Source: Antilocapra americana
Lineage: Eukaryota; Chordata; Mammalia; Artiodactyla; Antilocapridae
Length of the DNA: 64,000 nucleotides
Assembly: GCA_007570785.1 (NCBI GenBank)
Contig: ML664161.1
Coordinates: 62,001 to 126,000, forward strand
Reading direction: 5' to 3'
Shown: piece after piece, positions 34,498 to 45,208 of the stretch
How positions within the stretch are numbered: the stretch's first letter is position 1
How the letters are laid out: each line of letters begins with the position of its first letter
Program-made: the position numbers and the translations under genes
The notes under the pieces: model-generated
What the model saw: the letters and a program-made list of their open reading frames with translations, nothing else
What the model was told of the DNA's origin: nothing
Database searches by the model: none

Positions 34498-37042
34498 TAA
34501 AATGCACAGTGTTTGCTGCATTTGACATCCTTCCTAAGTGCACCAAGAGAACACATTGGTCATAGCAAACACGCTCTTCCAACAACACAAGAGAAGATTC
34601 TACACATGAACATCAACAGATGACCAACACCGAAATCAGATTGATTATATTGTATGCAGCCAAAGATGGAGAAGCTCTATACAGCCAGCAAAAACAAGAC
34701 CAGGAGCTGAATGTGTCTCAGATCATGAACTCCTTATTGCCAAATTCAGACTGAAATTGCAGAAAGTGAGCAAAACCACTAGACCATTCAGGTATGACCT
34801 AGATCAAATCCCTTATGATTATACAGTGGAAGTGAGAAATAGATTAACGGGACTAGATCTGATAGACAGAATGCCTGATGAACTACGGATGGAGGTTTGT
34901 GACATTTTACAGGAGACAGGGATCAAGACCATCCCTAAGAAAAAGAAATGCAAAAAAAAACAAAATGGCTGTCTGAGGAGGCATTACAAATAGGTATGAA
35001 AAGAAGAGAAGTGAAAAGCAAAGGAGAAAAGGAAATATATACTCATTTGAATGCAGAATTCCAAAGAATAGCAATGAGCGATAAGAAAGCCTTCCTCAGT
35101 AATCAATGCAAAGAAATAGAGGAAAACAACAGAATGGGAAAGCCTAGAGATTTCTTCAAGAAAATTAAAGATACCAAGGGTACATTTCTTGCAAAGATGG
35201 GCTCAATAAAGGACAGAAATGGAATGGAAGCAGAAGATATTAAGAAGAGGTTGTAAGAATACACAGAAGAACTATACATAAAAGATCTTTATGACCCAGA
35301 TAACCATGAAGGTTATGATCATTCACCTACAGCCAGAAATTCTGGAATGTGAAGTCAAGTGGGCATTAGGAAGCATCACTATGAACAAAGCTAGTGGAGG
35401 TGCTGGAATGTCAGTTGAGCTATTTCAAATCCTAAAAGATGATTCTGTGAAAGTGCTGCACTCAATATACCAGCAAATTTGGAAAACTCAACAGTGCCCA
35501 CAGGACTGAAAAAAGTCAGTTTTTATTCCAATTGCAAAGAAAGATAATGCCAAAGAATGCTCAAACTACTGCACAATTGCACTTATCTCATACACTAGTA
35601 AAGTAATGCTCAAAAGTTTTCCAAGCCAGGCTTCAACAGTATGTGAACCATAAACTTCCAGTTTTTCAAGCTAGTTTTAGAAAAGGCAGAGAAACCAGAG
35701 ATCAAATTGCCAACATCCAATGGATCACTGAATAAGCAAGCGAGTTCCAGAAAAGCATCTATTTCTGCTTTATTGTCTATTCCAAAGCATGACTGTGTGG
35801 ATCACAATAAACTCAGACCACCTGACCTGCCTCTTGAGAGACCTGTATGCAGGTCAGGAAGCAACAGTTAGAACTGGACATGGAACAACAGACTGGTTCC
35901 AAATAGGAAAAGGAGTACATCAAGGCTGTATATTGTCACCCTGTTTATTTAACTTTTATTCAGAGTACATCATCAGAAACACTGGGCTGGATGAAGCACA
36001 AGCTGGAATCAAGATTGTGAGAGAAATATCAATAACCTCAGATATGCAGATGACAACACCCTTAGGACAGAAAGTGAAGAAGAATTAAAGAGCCTCTTGA
36101 TGAAAGTGAAAAAGCAGAGTTAAAAAGTTGGTTTAAAGCTCAATATTCAGAAAACTAAGATCATGGCATCTAGTTCCATCACTTCAAGGCAAATAGTTGG
36201 GGAAACAGTGGCTGACTTTATTTTTCTGGGCTCCAGAATCACTGCAGATGGTGAATGAAAACATGAAATTAGAAGACGCTTACTCCTTGGGGCTTCCCTG
36301 GTGGCTCAGATGGTAAAGCGTCTGCCTGCAGTGCAGGAGACCTGGTTTCGATCCCTCGGTCAGAAAGATCCCCTGGAGAAGGAAATGGCAACGCACTCCA
36401 GTACTCTTGCCTGGAAAATCCCATGGACGGAGGAGGCTACATTACATTCTATGAGGTCCCAAAGAGTCAGACATGACTGAGCGACTTCACTTTCTTCCTT
36501 TCTTTACTCCTTGGAAGGAAAGTTATGACCAACCTAGACAGCATATTAAAAAGCAGAGACATTACTTTTTCAACAAAGATGTGTCTAGTCAAGGCTATGT
36601 TTCTTCCAGTAGTCATGTATGGATATGAGATTTGGACTATAAAGGAAGCTGAACACAGAAGAATTGATGCTTTTGAACTGTGGTGTTGGAGAAGACTCTT
36701 GAGAGTCCCTTGGACTACAAGGAGATCCAACCAGTCCATCCTAAAGGAGATCAGCCCTGGGTGTTCACTGGAAGGACTGATGTTGAAGCTGAAACTCCAA
36801 TACTTTGGCCACCTGATATGAAGAGCTGATTCATTGGAAAAGATCCTGATGCTGGGAAAGATTGAGGGTGGGAGGAGAAGGGGACGACAGAGGATGAGAT
36901 GGTTGGCTGGCATCACTAACTCAATGGACATAAGTTTGGGGAAACTCCAGGATTTGGTGATGGACAAGGAGGCCTGGCGTGCTGTGATTCATGGGGTTTC
37001 AAAGAGTCAGACACGACTAAGTGACTGATCTGAACTGAACTA
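34498..37042 (+). mobile_element. BovB LINE, longest copy in the window, with nested SINE
   Basis: Covers the C-terminal end of the APE-type endonuclease, all of the RT and the 3' tail; the first part of the element is missing. The endonuclease SDH motif is encoded at 34718-34726 within VSDHELLIAKFRLKL. Frames 34757-34993, 34948-35256 and 35291-35509 read the linker and RT N-terminal side; 35789-36088 carries the WFQIGKGVHQGCILSPCLFN block. YADD is intact at 36043-36054 but in a shifted frame. After the nested Bov-tA, 36525-36821 and 36834-37028 read the RT C-terminus. Multiple frame changes and a stop near 35507 make it inactive. Left boundary is approximate. Confidence 0.95.
36291..36503 (+). 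mobile_element. Bov-tA SINE nested in BovB, 11-bp target duplication
   Basis: Well-preserved SINE (ggcttccctggtggctcaga head, tttcgatccctcggtcagaa B-box region, ggagaaggaaatggcaacgc, gtcagacatgactgagcgac). The 11-mer ttactccttgg is present at 36280-36290 and 36504-36514; excising one copy and the SINE restores the BovB text. Confidence 0.96.
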
Positions 37043-38819
37043 AGTGCTCCAGATCATTTTGTATTGAAAGTAAATGTGGTGGAGCTTATAAAGACCTTAT
37101 ATAAGAAACTATATTTACTTTTAGGAAATGCTAGGAGAGAGGGAAATAATATGTGCACTTAAAATTCGTGAAAATAAGACTCAGAGAAGTACCATGATTT
37201 GGCCACAATCTTTCAAAGACAGGAACTCTAGTTTTCATGCTGGCTTCATTTAGACCCTGATATTCCTGAATGATGTCCTACTCTTTTATATAAAAATATG
37301 TTCAACAATATTTCTATTATTTTCTCTCAACTTTTTCTTTTATTTTCAGAAGTGAAAACAACTTTTTGGCTAAACATTAATACCATAATTTTTTCTATAT
37401 TTCACTTTCCATAACTTTTCCTTTATTGATTGGATAGCTTGTATAGTATTTTTGCAGTAATAATCATCTACCTAAGAATTTCAATTTCAGGATTACAGCT
37501 TTCTTGTAACCTACCACGAGTAGATAACTATTTTCTCTAACATATTATACCAGAACATCTTCTATGGGTAGAAACAGTGGGACAATTCTTGCTAGTCTGC
37601 AAAAATGTATTTAAACAGGCAAAAATAAAGAAACCGAGTTTTGATTTTACATATTTTCCTATTTCTTGCTTCAGTATTCTCTGGAAACCTGTCATATTTA
37701 TATGCTTCTCTCAATATACAAGACCTCAAACTGAACAAACACATTTCAACAGAAATCTAGTTCAGTTCACAGTATATCTGGAATGGGCACTGACTTAGGA
37801 AGCAGATAACTATTTGTTTGATATCTGAATTCATGTTTTAAGTTGTGTAGAAGCAATTATTATTATACTCAAGTTTTTATCTATAAAGAATAATTATTAC
37901 TCTATTATTTATTATGTAGAATTGTGGCAAAGATTAAATGGTTTAAATTATATAGTATATCTCAGCATAGTATACTATATATATGGTAAGATAATTAACT
38001 AATAATCTATCTTCATTAAAATTTTGGTACTAGTTTACTTGTTCTGTATGACATTCCTTTGAAGCCAGCATACTCTTTTCAGTTTTGAAAAGACTTAAGA
38101 TTAAGAAATTTGGATTTACAATCTAAAAATATTATTGCAGGTAAATAAGTGATGAGTATTCAGAACATTTAAACATTCATTTAAATATATACAGTGTATG
38201 AATGAAAATAAGATTGAGACCCAGTGCTAATGTAAACATCTACTTCAGTGAAGTCTTAAGCATCTTAGAAAATTACTATTTCTAGCCTAGCACTCATAAT
38301 TATTAATACCCATATTGAATGACTCTTTGGTGGTTTAACCTATATATTTAAAATTGTATGTTGTTGAAATCACAGGCTATCATCAAGAGATTTCTCATCC
38401 ATTTATATACTAGAGAGTAGATTAGGTGATAAACATTCTCAGCATGAGTTATCAGGAATTATTGAGATTAAGAATTCACCTGAAGTGAACTTTTTTTATT
38501 TTAGTATTTTATACAGGCATACACAAACTGATAGATAAGGTCACCTAAAGATAAGCCTACCTATATTTTTCTTTTTTATGTAATCAATTTTCATAATTAG
38601 TGTCATCAAAGACTACCTTTAATGTCTGTTCTGATTGCAGCTTTCTTTAAGTTTGACAGTGGTTCTTTAAATATAAGAAGATTCTCTTTAATATGAAGCT
38701 TAGGTCCTCACTTCTCAGACATTTTAAGTTTTTATGTCTTAGCCCCAGAATTTAGGAGTATACTGTGTGAAGTGTGAAATGTATTTAATTTGAAATTGAT
38801 GAAAGCAGACTTATGATAT
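37043..38819. other. AT-rich DNA with a possible MIR at 37850-37965
   Basis: No gene. tttttatctataaagaataa, then gtggcaaagattaaatggtt, weakly follow the MIR 3' half. A 10-base inverted repeat, atatagtata and tatactatat, lies at 37950-37959 and 37971-37980. Confidence 0.4.
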
Positions 38820-39485
38820 GCTACTGCTGCTGCTGCTCCTGCTGCTGCTGCTGCTGCTAAGTCGCTTCAGTCATTTCCTACTCTGTGCAACCCCATAGAC
38901 GGCAGCCTACCAGGCTCTTCAGTTCCTGGGATTCTCCAGGCAAGAACACTGGAGTGGGTTGCCATTTCCTTCTCCAGTGCATGAGAATGAAAAGTTAAAG
39001 TGAAGTCTCTCAGTTGTGTCTGACTCTTTTTTTTTTTTTTGCTGAGTCAAAATGCATTTTATTTTAAAAGGTAACACACACATAATACTATATACCTACC
39101 CACCTCTCCTTTTCCACATTTACATGCACATACACACCCACATACACATTTACACACAAACATGCTTACTTAACCACACTGTCCTCTGCTAATACATTTC
39201 TTGAGAAATGTCTGCAAGGATCCAAATAGTAGGTTAATGCATTCAGGGGAGTATCAAAACCAGCCAGCCACTGCCACCAGACTGTAATCTTGTACTTGGT
39301 TTGCTACCATTCCTTCATATAAAACAGGGAATTGAGGTGATTTTCAAACAGTATGGAAGACCAAAGGAAAAATCTTTTTTTTTTTTTTTTTTTTTTGCGA
39401 CCCCATGGACTGAAGCCTACCAGGCTCCTCCTTCCATGGGAGTTTCCAGGCAAGATTTCTGGACTGGGGTGCCATTGCCTGCTCC
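38820..39485 (-). mobile_element. Bov-A2 SINE split by a 370-bp insertion, 8-bp target duplication
   Basis: Left part 38820-39026 has the reversed tail of TGC triplets (38822-38858), then aagtcgcttcagtcatttcc, gaccc-type motif caaccccatagacggcagcc, and the linker atgaaaagttaaagtgaagt up to tctgactc. The right part resumes after 39396 with gcgaccccatggactgaagc and continues to ggggtgccattgcctgctcc. The octamer tatgatat at 38812-38819 and 39486-39493 brackets the whole. Bov-A2 is limited to ruminants, so both events are recent on the mammalian scale. Confidence 0.95.
39027..39396 (-). pseudogene. Retrocopied 3' UTR-like fragment inside Bov-A2
   Basis: Insert bounded by T runs: 14 T at 39027-39040 and 22 T at 39375-39396. 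Read on the minus strand it ends ...AATAAA (complement at 39058-39063), 17 bases of sequence, then an A14 tail, which is the layout of a polyadenylated mRNA end. No frame carries a recognisable protein, so it is probably only the 3' UTR of some transcript. An internal stretch of mixed tgtgtg/atgt units is at 39072-39160. I cannot name the parent gene. The second A/T run at the far end is unusual for a simple retrocopy. Confidence 0.65.
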
Positions 39486-39493
39486 TATGATAT

Positions 39494-39892
39494 ACCATGA
39501 TGATAACTAATTTGGAATGGGTTGAATGGTATGAAACTTTCAGATATATGAATAACTCATAAATTTTATTCACACCCTTCCAAGCTTATTTGTAAGCATT
39601 TGAATAAATGGATTAGCATTATTATGACAGTATGGTTGTCCCTACTGAATTTGGTTTGTACTATATCTGAAGTAAAATTGATTGATCAATTTTTAATTGA
39701 TCTTAAAAACCTAGTGACTGATGCTATACATAAAATAGATTTATTCATTCTATTACATTCTTTGGACATATAATTTCTTTTAATTTAACATAAAATTTAT
39801 TCTCAAAAACTATAAAGACATTTGTCTAAAATTTTTTTATAATTCCATTGGAATGAATTGAATGCTTTTTAAACTTAATTCCTTAACTGATA
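39494..39892. other. AT-rich DNA, nothing recognised
   Basis: No coding or repeat signature. A 10-base near-palindrome around attgatcaatttttaattg at about 39680 is AT-rich and likely chance. Confidence 0.4.
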
Positions 39893-40915
39893 GTCAATTC
39901 AGTTCAGTTCAGTTCAGTCACTCAGTTGTGTCCAACTATTCGTGACCCCGTGAATCACAGCGCGCCAGGCCTCCCTGTCCATCACCAACTCCCAGAGTCC
40001 AACCAAACCCATGTCCATCAAGTCGGTGATGCCATCCAGCCATCTCATCTTCTGTCTTCCCCTTCTCCTGCCCCCAGTCCTTCCCAGCATCAGGGTCTTT
40101 TCCAATGAGTCAGCTCTTCACATGAGGTGGCCAAAGTACTGGAGTTTCAGCTTCATCATCAGTCCTTCCAATGAACACCCAGGACTCATCTCCTTTAGGA
40201 TGGACTGGTTGGATCTCCTTGCAGTCCAAGGGACTCTCAAGAGTCTTCTCTATCACCACAGTTCAAAAGCATCAATTCTTTGGTGCTCAGCCTTTTTCAC
40301 TGTCCAACTCTCACATCCATACATTACTAATGGAAAAACCATAACCTTGACTAGATGAACCTTTGTTGGCAAAGTAATGTCTCTGCTTTTCAATATGTAT
40401 CCAGGCTGGCTATAACTTTCCTTCCAAGGAGTAGGCATCTTTTGATTTCATGGCTGAAATCATCATCTGCAGTGATTTTGTAAACCCAAAAAATAAAGTC
40501 TGACACTTTTTCCACTGTTTCCCCATCTATTTCTCATGAAGTGATGAGACTAGATGCCATGATCTTAGTTTTCTTAATGTTGAGCCTTAAGCCAACTTTT
40601 TCACTCACCTTTTTCACTTTCATCAAGAAGCTCTTTAGTTCCTCTTCACTTTCTGCCATAAGGGTGGTGTCATCTGCATATCTGAGGTTATTGATATTTC
40701 TCCTGGCAATCTTGATTCCAGCTTGTGCTTCTTCCAGCCCAGCATTTCTCATGATGTACTCTGCATATAAGTTAAATAAGCAGGGTGACAATATACAGCC
40801 TTGACGTACTCCTTTTCCTGTTTGAAACCAGTCTGTTGGTCCATGTCCAGTTCTAACTCTTGCTTCCTGATCTGCACACAGATTTCTCAAGAGACAGGTC
40901 AGATGGTCTGATATT
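39893..40915 (-). mobile_element. BovB LINE with the best-preserved RT core
   Basis: Minus-strand copy starting at the left with four gttca units and ending in the RT domain at about 40915. One frame, 40534-40938, keeps the RT core uninterrupted (see separate entry). Frames 39914-40105 and 40253-40438 read the RT C-terminal part. It shows the least divergence of the BovB copies here by eye, suggesting a relatively late insertion. Confidence 0.96.
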
Positions 40916-40938
40916 CCATTTATTAAGCTATGTTGCAT
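40534..40938 (-). pseudogene. BovB reverse transcriptase core fragment (134 codons)
   Basis: A single open frame carries the RT palm: TDWFQTGKGVRQGCILSPCL at about residues 36-55, FNLYAEYIMRNAG, then NINNLRYADDTTLMAESEEE with the catalytic YADD encoded at 40669-40680, followed by KVSEKVGLRLNIKKTKIMAS. The two aspartates needed for metal binding are present. The fragment lacks the endonuclease and the RT N-terminal fingers, and the C-terminus continues in other frames, so it is a relic, not a working gene. The first few codons come from flanking sequence. Confidence 0.9.
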
Positions 40939-42282
40939 CTGAAAGATTAAGCTTGTATATAGTTCTTTAACAGGTACACTATTGTTGAAGTGTTAGGTTT
41001 GAACATATAAAGTATCATCAGGATCAAAATTTTAAACTGCAAATTATATGAAAGAGCAAAGTTGGATGAAAGGAGGTTATTTTTTTTAAATGGGTGAATG
41101 CAGTAAGAAATACATAATACGTATTAAATTATTGCATACTTCTTACTAAACTATTATATGCAAATGTGGTTTTTTATTATGAGTAGCAATTGAGGCCTCT
41201 GAATTTTTAAAACTAATCTTAAAAAATGTTAATTCTTCTTTCTCCCATCTCTGATTCATTCATTTGACAAATATTTTTGACACAGTTTCTACCAGTCCAG
41301 GCACTGTTCTTAGTACATGGAATACAAATGCAAATAGTAAAACCAGATATATATATATATATAATTTTTATGACTAGCATAAGGTTAGTTACATAATTTT
41401 AGTTTAACAACAAAAAAGTGTATAGAGTACAATGAATTTTCCATGGATTCCCAATTCTAAACAAGATTTTTTTAGTATTTGGTTTTTTCTTCCTGATAAT
41501 TACTCTATTAATTTTTTCTGTTCTTTTTCTAGTCTTTCTTTCTCCATATGTGATATATAAGGTCATGCTATATTTATGTTTCTATTATCTTTTGTTTGAA
41601 CATGTTATAGTATTGTGACCATATTTTTACATTCACATCTTTTTTAAATGTATGTTTTTAATAATAGAGATGTGACAGTTTATTAACTACTATACAGTCA
41701 TGCTCACTACTTTTGACTAGATCAAAGCATGGATAAAATGCTCTTAAAATTTTTATACTTCTTTTCATTTAACCCACAGTGTTAAAGATTTCCCATGTTA
41801 CCATAGTCCTACTAATGCTTGGTCTTTATTTTAAGCTTTGACAGTTTGATAATACAAAAATAGTGTAACTTTGTGGTATAATTTTTTTTATTATGAGACA
41901 TATTTAAATGATTTTCTTAAGTATTTAACTACTTGTGTTTCTTTTTTGAATTGCCTTTTACTATGCCTTGTCATTTTATAATGCCATTTCTTAATCATTT
42001 ATGTATTTTAAAGTAGTGTAACTTATACGTAGTATTAAAAATTTCAAAGTATTATCAATTAAGATGGACATTTTATTTTCTAGTATATGTGTTTAATTGT
42101 GAGGGATTTACCCTATGATGGGGAAGGATAAGAGGCTTATGGGAGCTTCCTGATAGGATAGACTGACTGAAGGGGAAACAGGGTCTTGTTCTGATGGGCT
42201 AGGCCATGCTCAGTAAATACCTAATCTAATTTTCTGTTAATAAGTGGAGCTGTATTTCCTCCCTGTTATTTACATGGGGCCA
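40916..42282. other. AT-rich DNA with an L2 relic
   Basis: No gene. A TA run is at about 41349-41363. The L2 piece is listed separately. The remainder (41364-42282) is very AT-rich with long T runs and no recognisable element. Confidence 0.45.
41247..41340 (-). repeat. L2 LINE 3'-end fragment
   Basis: gattcattcatttgacaaat, then tccaggcactgttcttagta and catggaatacaaatgcaaat follow the reversed L2 3' end (tcattcaacaaatatt, ccaggcactgttctaggcgc, tggggatacagc). Ancient mammalian LINE relic. Confidence 0.65.
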
Positions 42283-44655
42283 AACAAGGCCCAGAGCTGA
42301 CTGTGGCTCAGATCATGAACTCCTTATTGCCAAATTCAGACTTAAATTGAAGAAACTAGGGAAAATCACTAAACCATTCAAGTGTGTCCTAAATCAAATC
42401 CATAAAAATTATAAAGTGGAAGTGAGAAATAGATTAAAGAACTAGATCTGATAGACAGAGTGCCTGATGAAATATGGATGGAGGTTTGGGACATTGTATA
42501 GGAGACATGGAGCAAGACCATCCCCATGGAAAAGAAATGGAGAAAAGAAAATGGCTGTCTGAGGAGGTCTTACAAATACCTGTGAAAAGAAGAGAGGTGA
42601 AAAGCAAAGGAGAAAAGGAAAGATATACTCATTTGAATGCAGAGTTCCAAAGAATAGCAAGGAGAGATAAGCCTTCCTCAGTTATCAGTGCAAAGAAATA
42701 GAGGAAAACAATAGAATGGGAAAGACTAGAGATCTCCTCAAGAAAATTAGAAATACCAAGGGAACATTTTGTGCAAAATGGGCTCAATAAAGGACAGAAA
42801 TGGTAAGGATCTAACAGAAGCAGAAGATATTAAGAAGTGGCAAAAATTCACAGAAGAACTATACAAAAAAGATCTTCATGACCCAGATAATCACCATGAT
42901 GTGATCACTCAACTAGAACCAGACATGCTGGAAGGTGAAGTAAAGTGGGTTTTAGGAAGCATCACATGAACAAAGCTACTGGAAGTGATGGAATTCCAGT
43001 TGAGCTATTTCAAATCCTAAAAGATGATGCTGTGAAAGTGATGCACTCAATATATCAGCAAATTTGGAAAACTCAACAGTGGCCATAAGACGCCTAAAGG
43101 TCAATCTTCATTCCAATCCCTAAGAAGTGAAGTGAGTGAAATCGCTCAGTAGTGTCTGACTCTTTGTGATCCCATGGACTGTAGCCTACCAGGATCCTCC
43201 ATCCATAGGATTTTCCAGGCAAGAATACTGGAGTGGGTTGCCATTTCCTTCTCCAGGAGCTCTTCTCGACACAGGGATTGAACTCGGATCTCTTGCATTA
43301 TAGGCAGATGTTTTACTGTCTGGGCCACCAGGGAATTCCCTAAGAAAGGCAATGTCAAAGGATGCTCAAACTACCACACAATTGCACTTATCTCACATGC
43401 TAGCAAAGTAATGCTCAAAGTTCTCCAAGCCAGGCATCAACAATACGTGAACCGTGAACTTCCAGATGTTCATGCTGGTTTTAGAAAAGGCAGAGGAACA
43501 AGAGATCAAATTGCCAACATCCCTTGGATCATTGAAAAAGCCTATGAGAGAGAGTTCCAGAAAAATATCTACTTCTGCTTTATTTAGTATGCCAAAGCCT
43601 TTGACTGTGTGGATCATAATAAACTGTGGAAAATTCTGAAAGAGATGGGAATACCAGACCACCTGACCTGCCTCTTGAGAAACCTGTATGCAAGTCAGGA
43701 AACAACAGTTAGAACTGGACATGGAACAACAGACTGGTTCCAAATAGGAGAAGGAGTATGTCAAGGCTGTATATTGTCATCTTGCTTATTTAACTTATAT
43801 GTATAGTACATCATGAGAAACACTGGGCTGGATGAAGCACAAGCTGGAATCAAGATTGTGGGAGAAATATCAATAACCTCAGATATGCAGATGAAACCAC
43901 CCTTATGGAAGAAAGTGAAGAAGAACTAAAGAGCCTTTTGATGAAAGTGAAGGAGGAGAGTGAAAAAAATTGGCTTAAAGGGCCAACACTCAGAAAGCAA
44001 AGATCATGGAATCTGATCCCATCATTTCATGGCAAATACATGGAGAAACAGTGTCAGACTTTATTTTTCTGGGCTCCAAAATCACTGCCGATGGTGGTTG
44101 CAGCCATGAAATAAAAAGATGCTTACTCCTTGTGAGAAAAGTTTTGACCAACCTATAGAGCATATTAAAAAGCAGAGACATTACTTTGCCAAGAATCCAT
44201 CTAGTCAAGGCTATGATTTTTCCAGTCGTCAAGTATGGATGTGAGAGTTGGACTATAAAGGAAGCTGAGCACTGAAGAATTGATACTTTTGAACTGTGGT
44301 GTTGAAGAAGACTCTTGAAAGTCCCTTAGACTGCAAAATAGCCAACCAGTCCATCCTAAAGGAAATCAGTCCTGAATGTTCATTAGAAGAACTGATGTTG
44401 AAGCTGAAACTCCAATACTTTGGCCACCTGATGCGAAGTGCTGACTCATTTGAAAAGACCCTGATGCTGGGAAAGATTGAACGAGAGAGGAGAGGGGGAC
44501 AACAGAGGATGAGATGGTTGGATGGCATCTTCAACTCAATGGTCATGAGTTTGAGTAATTTCTGGGAATTGGTGATGGACAGGGAGGCCTGGCATGCTAC
44601 AGTCCATGGGGTTGCAAACAGTCAGACATGACGAAGTAACTGAAGTGATTGAAAC
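42283..44655 (+). mobile_element. BovB LINE, 5'-truncated, with nested SINE
   Basis: Begins at the end of the endonuclease (SDH codons at 42308-42316) and runs through the RT to the 3' tail near 44655. Frames: 42474-42701 and 42769-42969 (linker and RT N-terminal side), 43454-43639 and 43609-43806 (WKILKEMGIPDHLTCLLRNL, then GEGVCQGCILSSCLFNLY), 43905-44114 and 44296-44631 (C-terminal side). The box at 43884-43895 reads Y-A-D-E, so the second catalytic aspartate is lost. A Bov-tA lies at 43127-43336. It faces the minus-strand BovB at 45209-46646. Confidence 0.95.
43127..43336 (-). mobile_element. Bov-tA SINE nested in BovB, 10-bp target duplication
   Basis: Minus-strand SINE from gtgaagtgagtgaaatcgct through ttttccaggcaagaatactg, cgacacagggattgaactcg and the head gggccaccagggaa. 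The decamer tccctaagaa at 43117-43126 and 43337-43346 flanks it, and the interrupted RT text continues across. Confidence 0.96.
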
Positions 44656-45208
44656 TATGCTGGAGGTAATGACACTAATGGTGGCCTCCATGAAAAGATT
44701 TGATGCATGTGGTGCTACACTTGGTGTCCCCAACTCTGCAACAGGCCACCACCAACCTACACCTCTTCCAGGGACTCCAGAACACCCACAGGCAAATCTG
44801 GGACAGTCTCTTGTGCTGTCACTGATCCTTTCTCATGGGTCTTGGTGCACAAGGTTCTGCTGTGCCATCTAAGAGTCTATTTCCCAGTCCTGTGTAGGTT
44901 CTAGCAACTCTATTATAGGGTTAATGGCATCCTCCTCCAGGAGAGCTTATGCCATACCCAAGTCTGCTGCACCCAGAGCCCCTGTCCCTGTGGCAGACCA
45001 CTGCCAACCCATACCTCCACAGGAGATGCCCAACCACAGTTCTGTCTCAGTCTCTGTGGGGTCCCTGGGTCCTGGTGCACACAAGGTTTATGTGAGCCCT
45101 TTGAGCATCTCTGGTGGGAATGGGGTTTGATTCTAAATGCTAATTTGCCCCTCCTGCAATCTTGCTTGGGCTTCTCCTTTGCCCTTGGACACCCACCTGA
45201 TGCCTTTC
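44656..45208. repeat. GC-richer block with an internal duplication, family unsure
   Basis: A 550-base segment of distinctly higher GC than its surroundings, lying between two BovB copies in opposite orientation. It holds two diverged direct units about 250 bases apart: around 44735-44870 (ccaccaccaacctacacctc ... cttggtgcacaaggttctgc) and 44985-45105 (ccactgccaacccatacctc ... cctggtgcacacaaggttta). I recall similar text as common in cattle DNA, perhaps the 5' region of a ruminant LINE family, but am not certain. Its open frames (up to 92 codons) show no motif. Confidence 0.45.

Noticed and set aside
36467..36967. 166-codon minus-strand open frame
   Set aside because: Antisense of the BovB RT C-terminal part and its nested SINE; no independent coding evidence.
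38822..38858. TGC triplet run as a possible polyglutamine or polyleucine coding repeat
   Set aside because: It is the normal triplet tail of a Bov-A2 SINE in reverse orientation.
44707..45130. Plus-strand frames in the GC-richer block as possible exons
   Set aside because: Short frames, no domain, no convincing splice signals, and the block looks repetitive.
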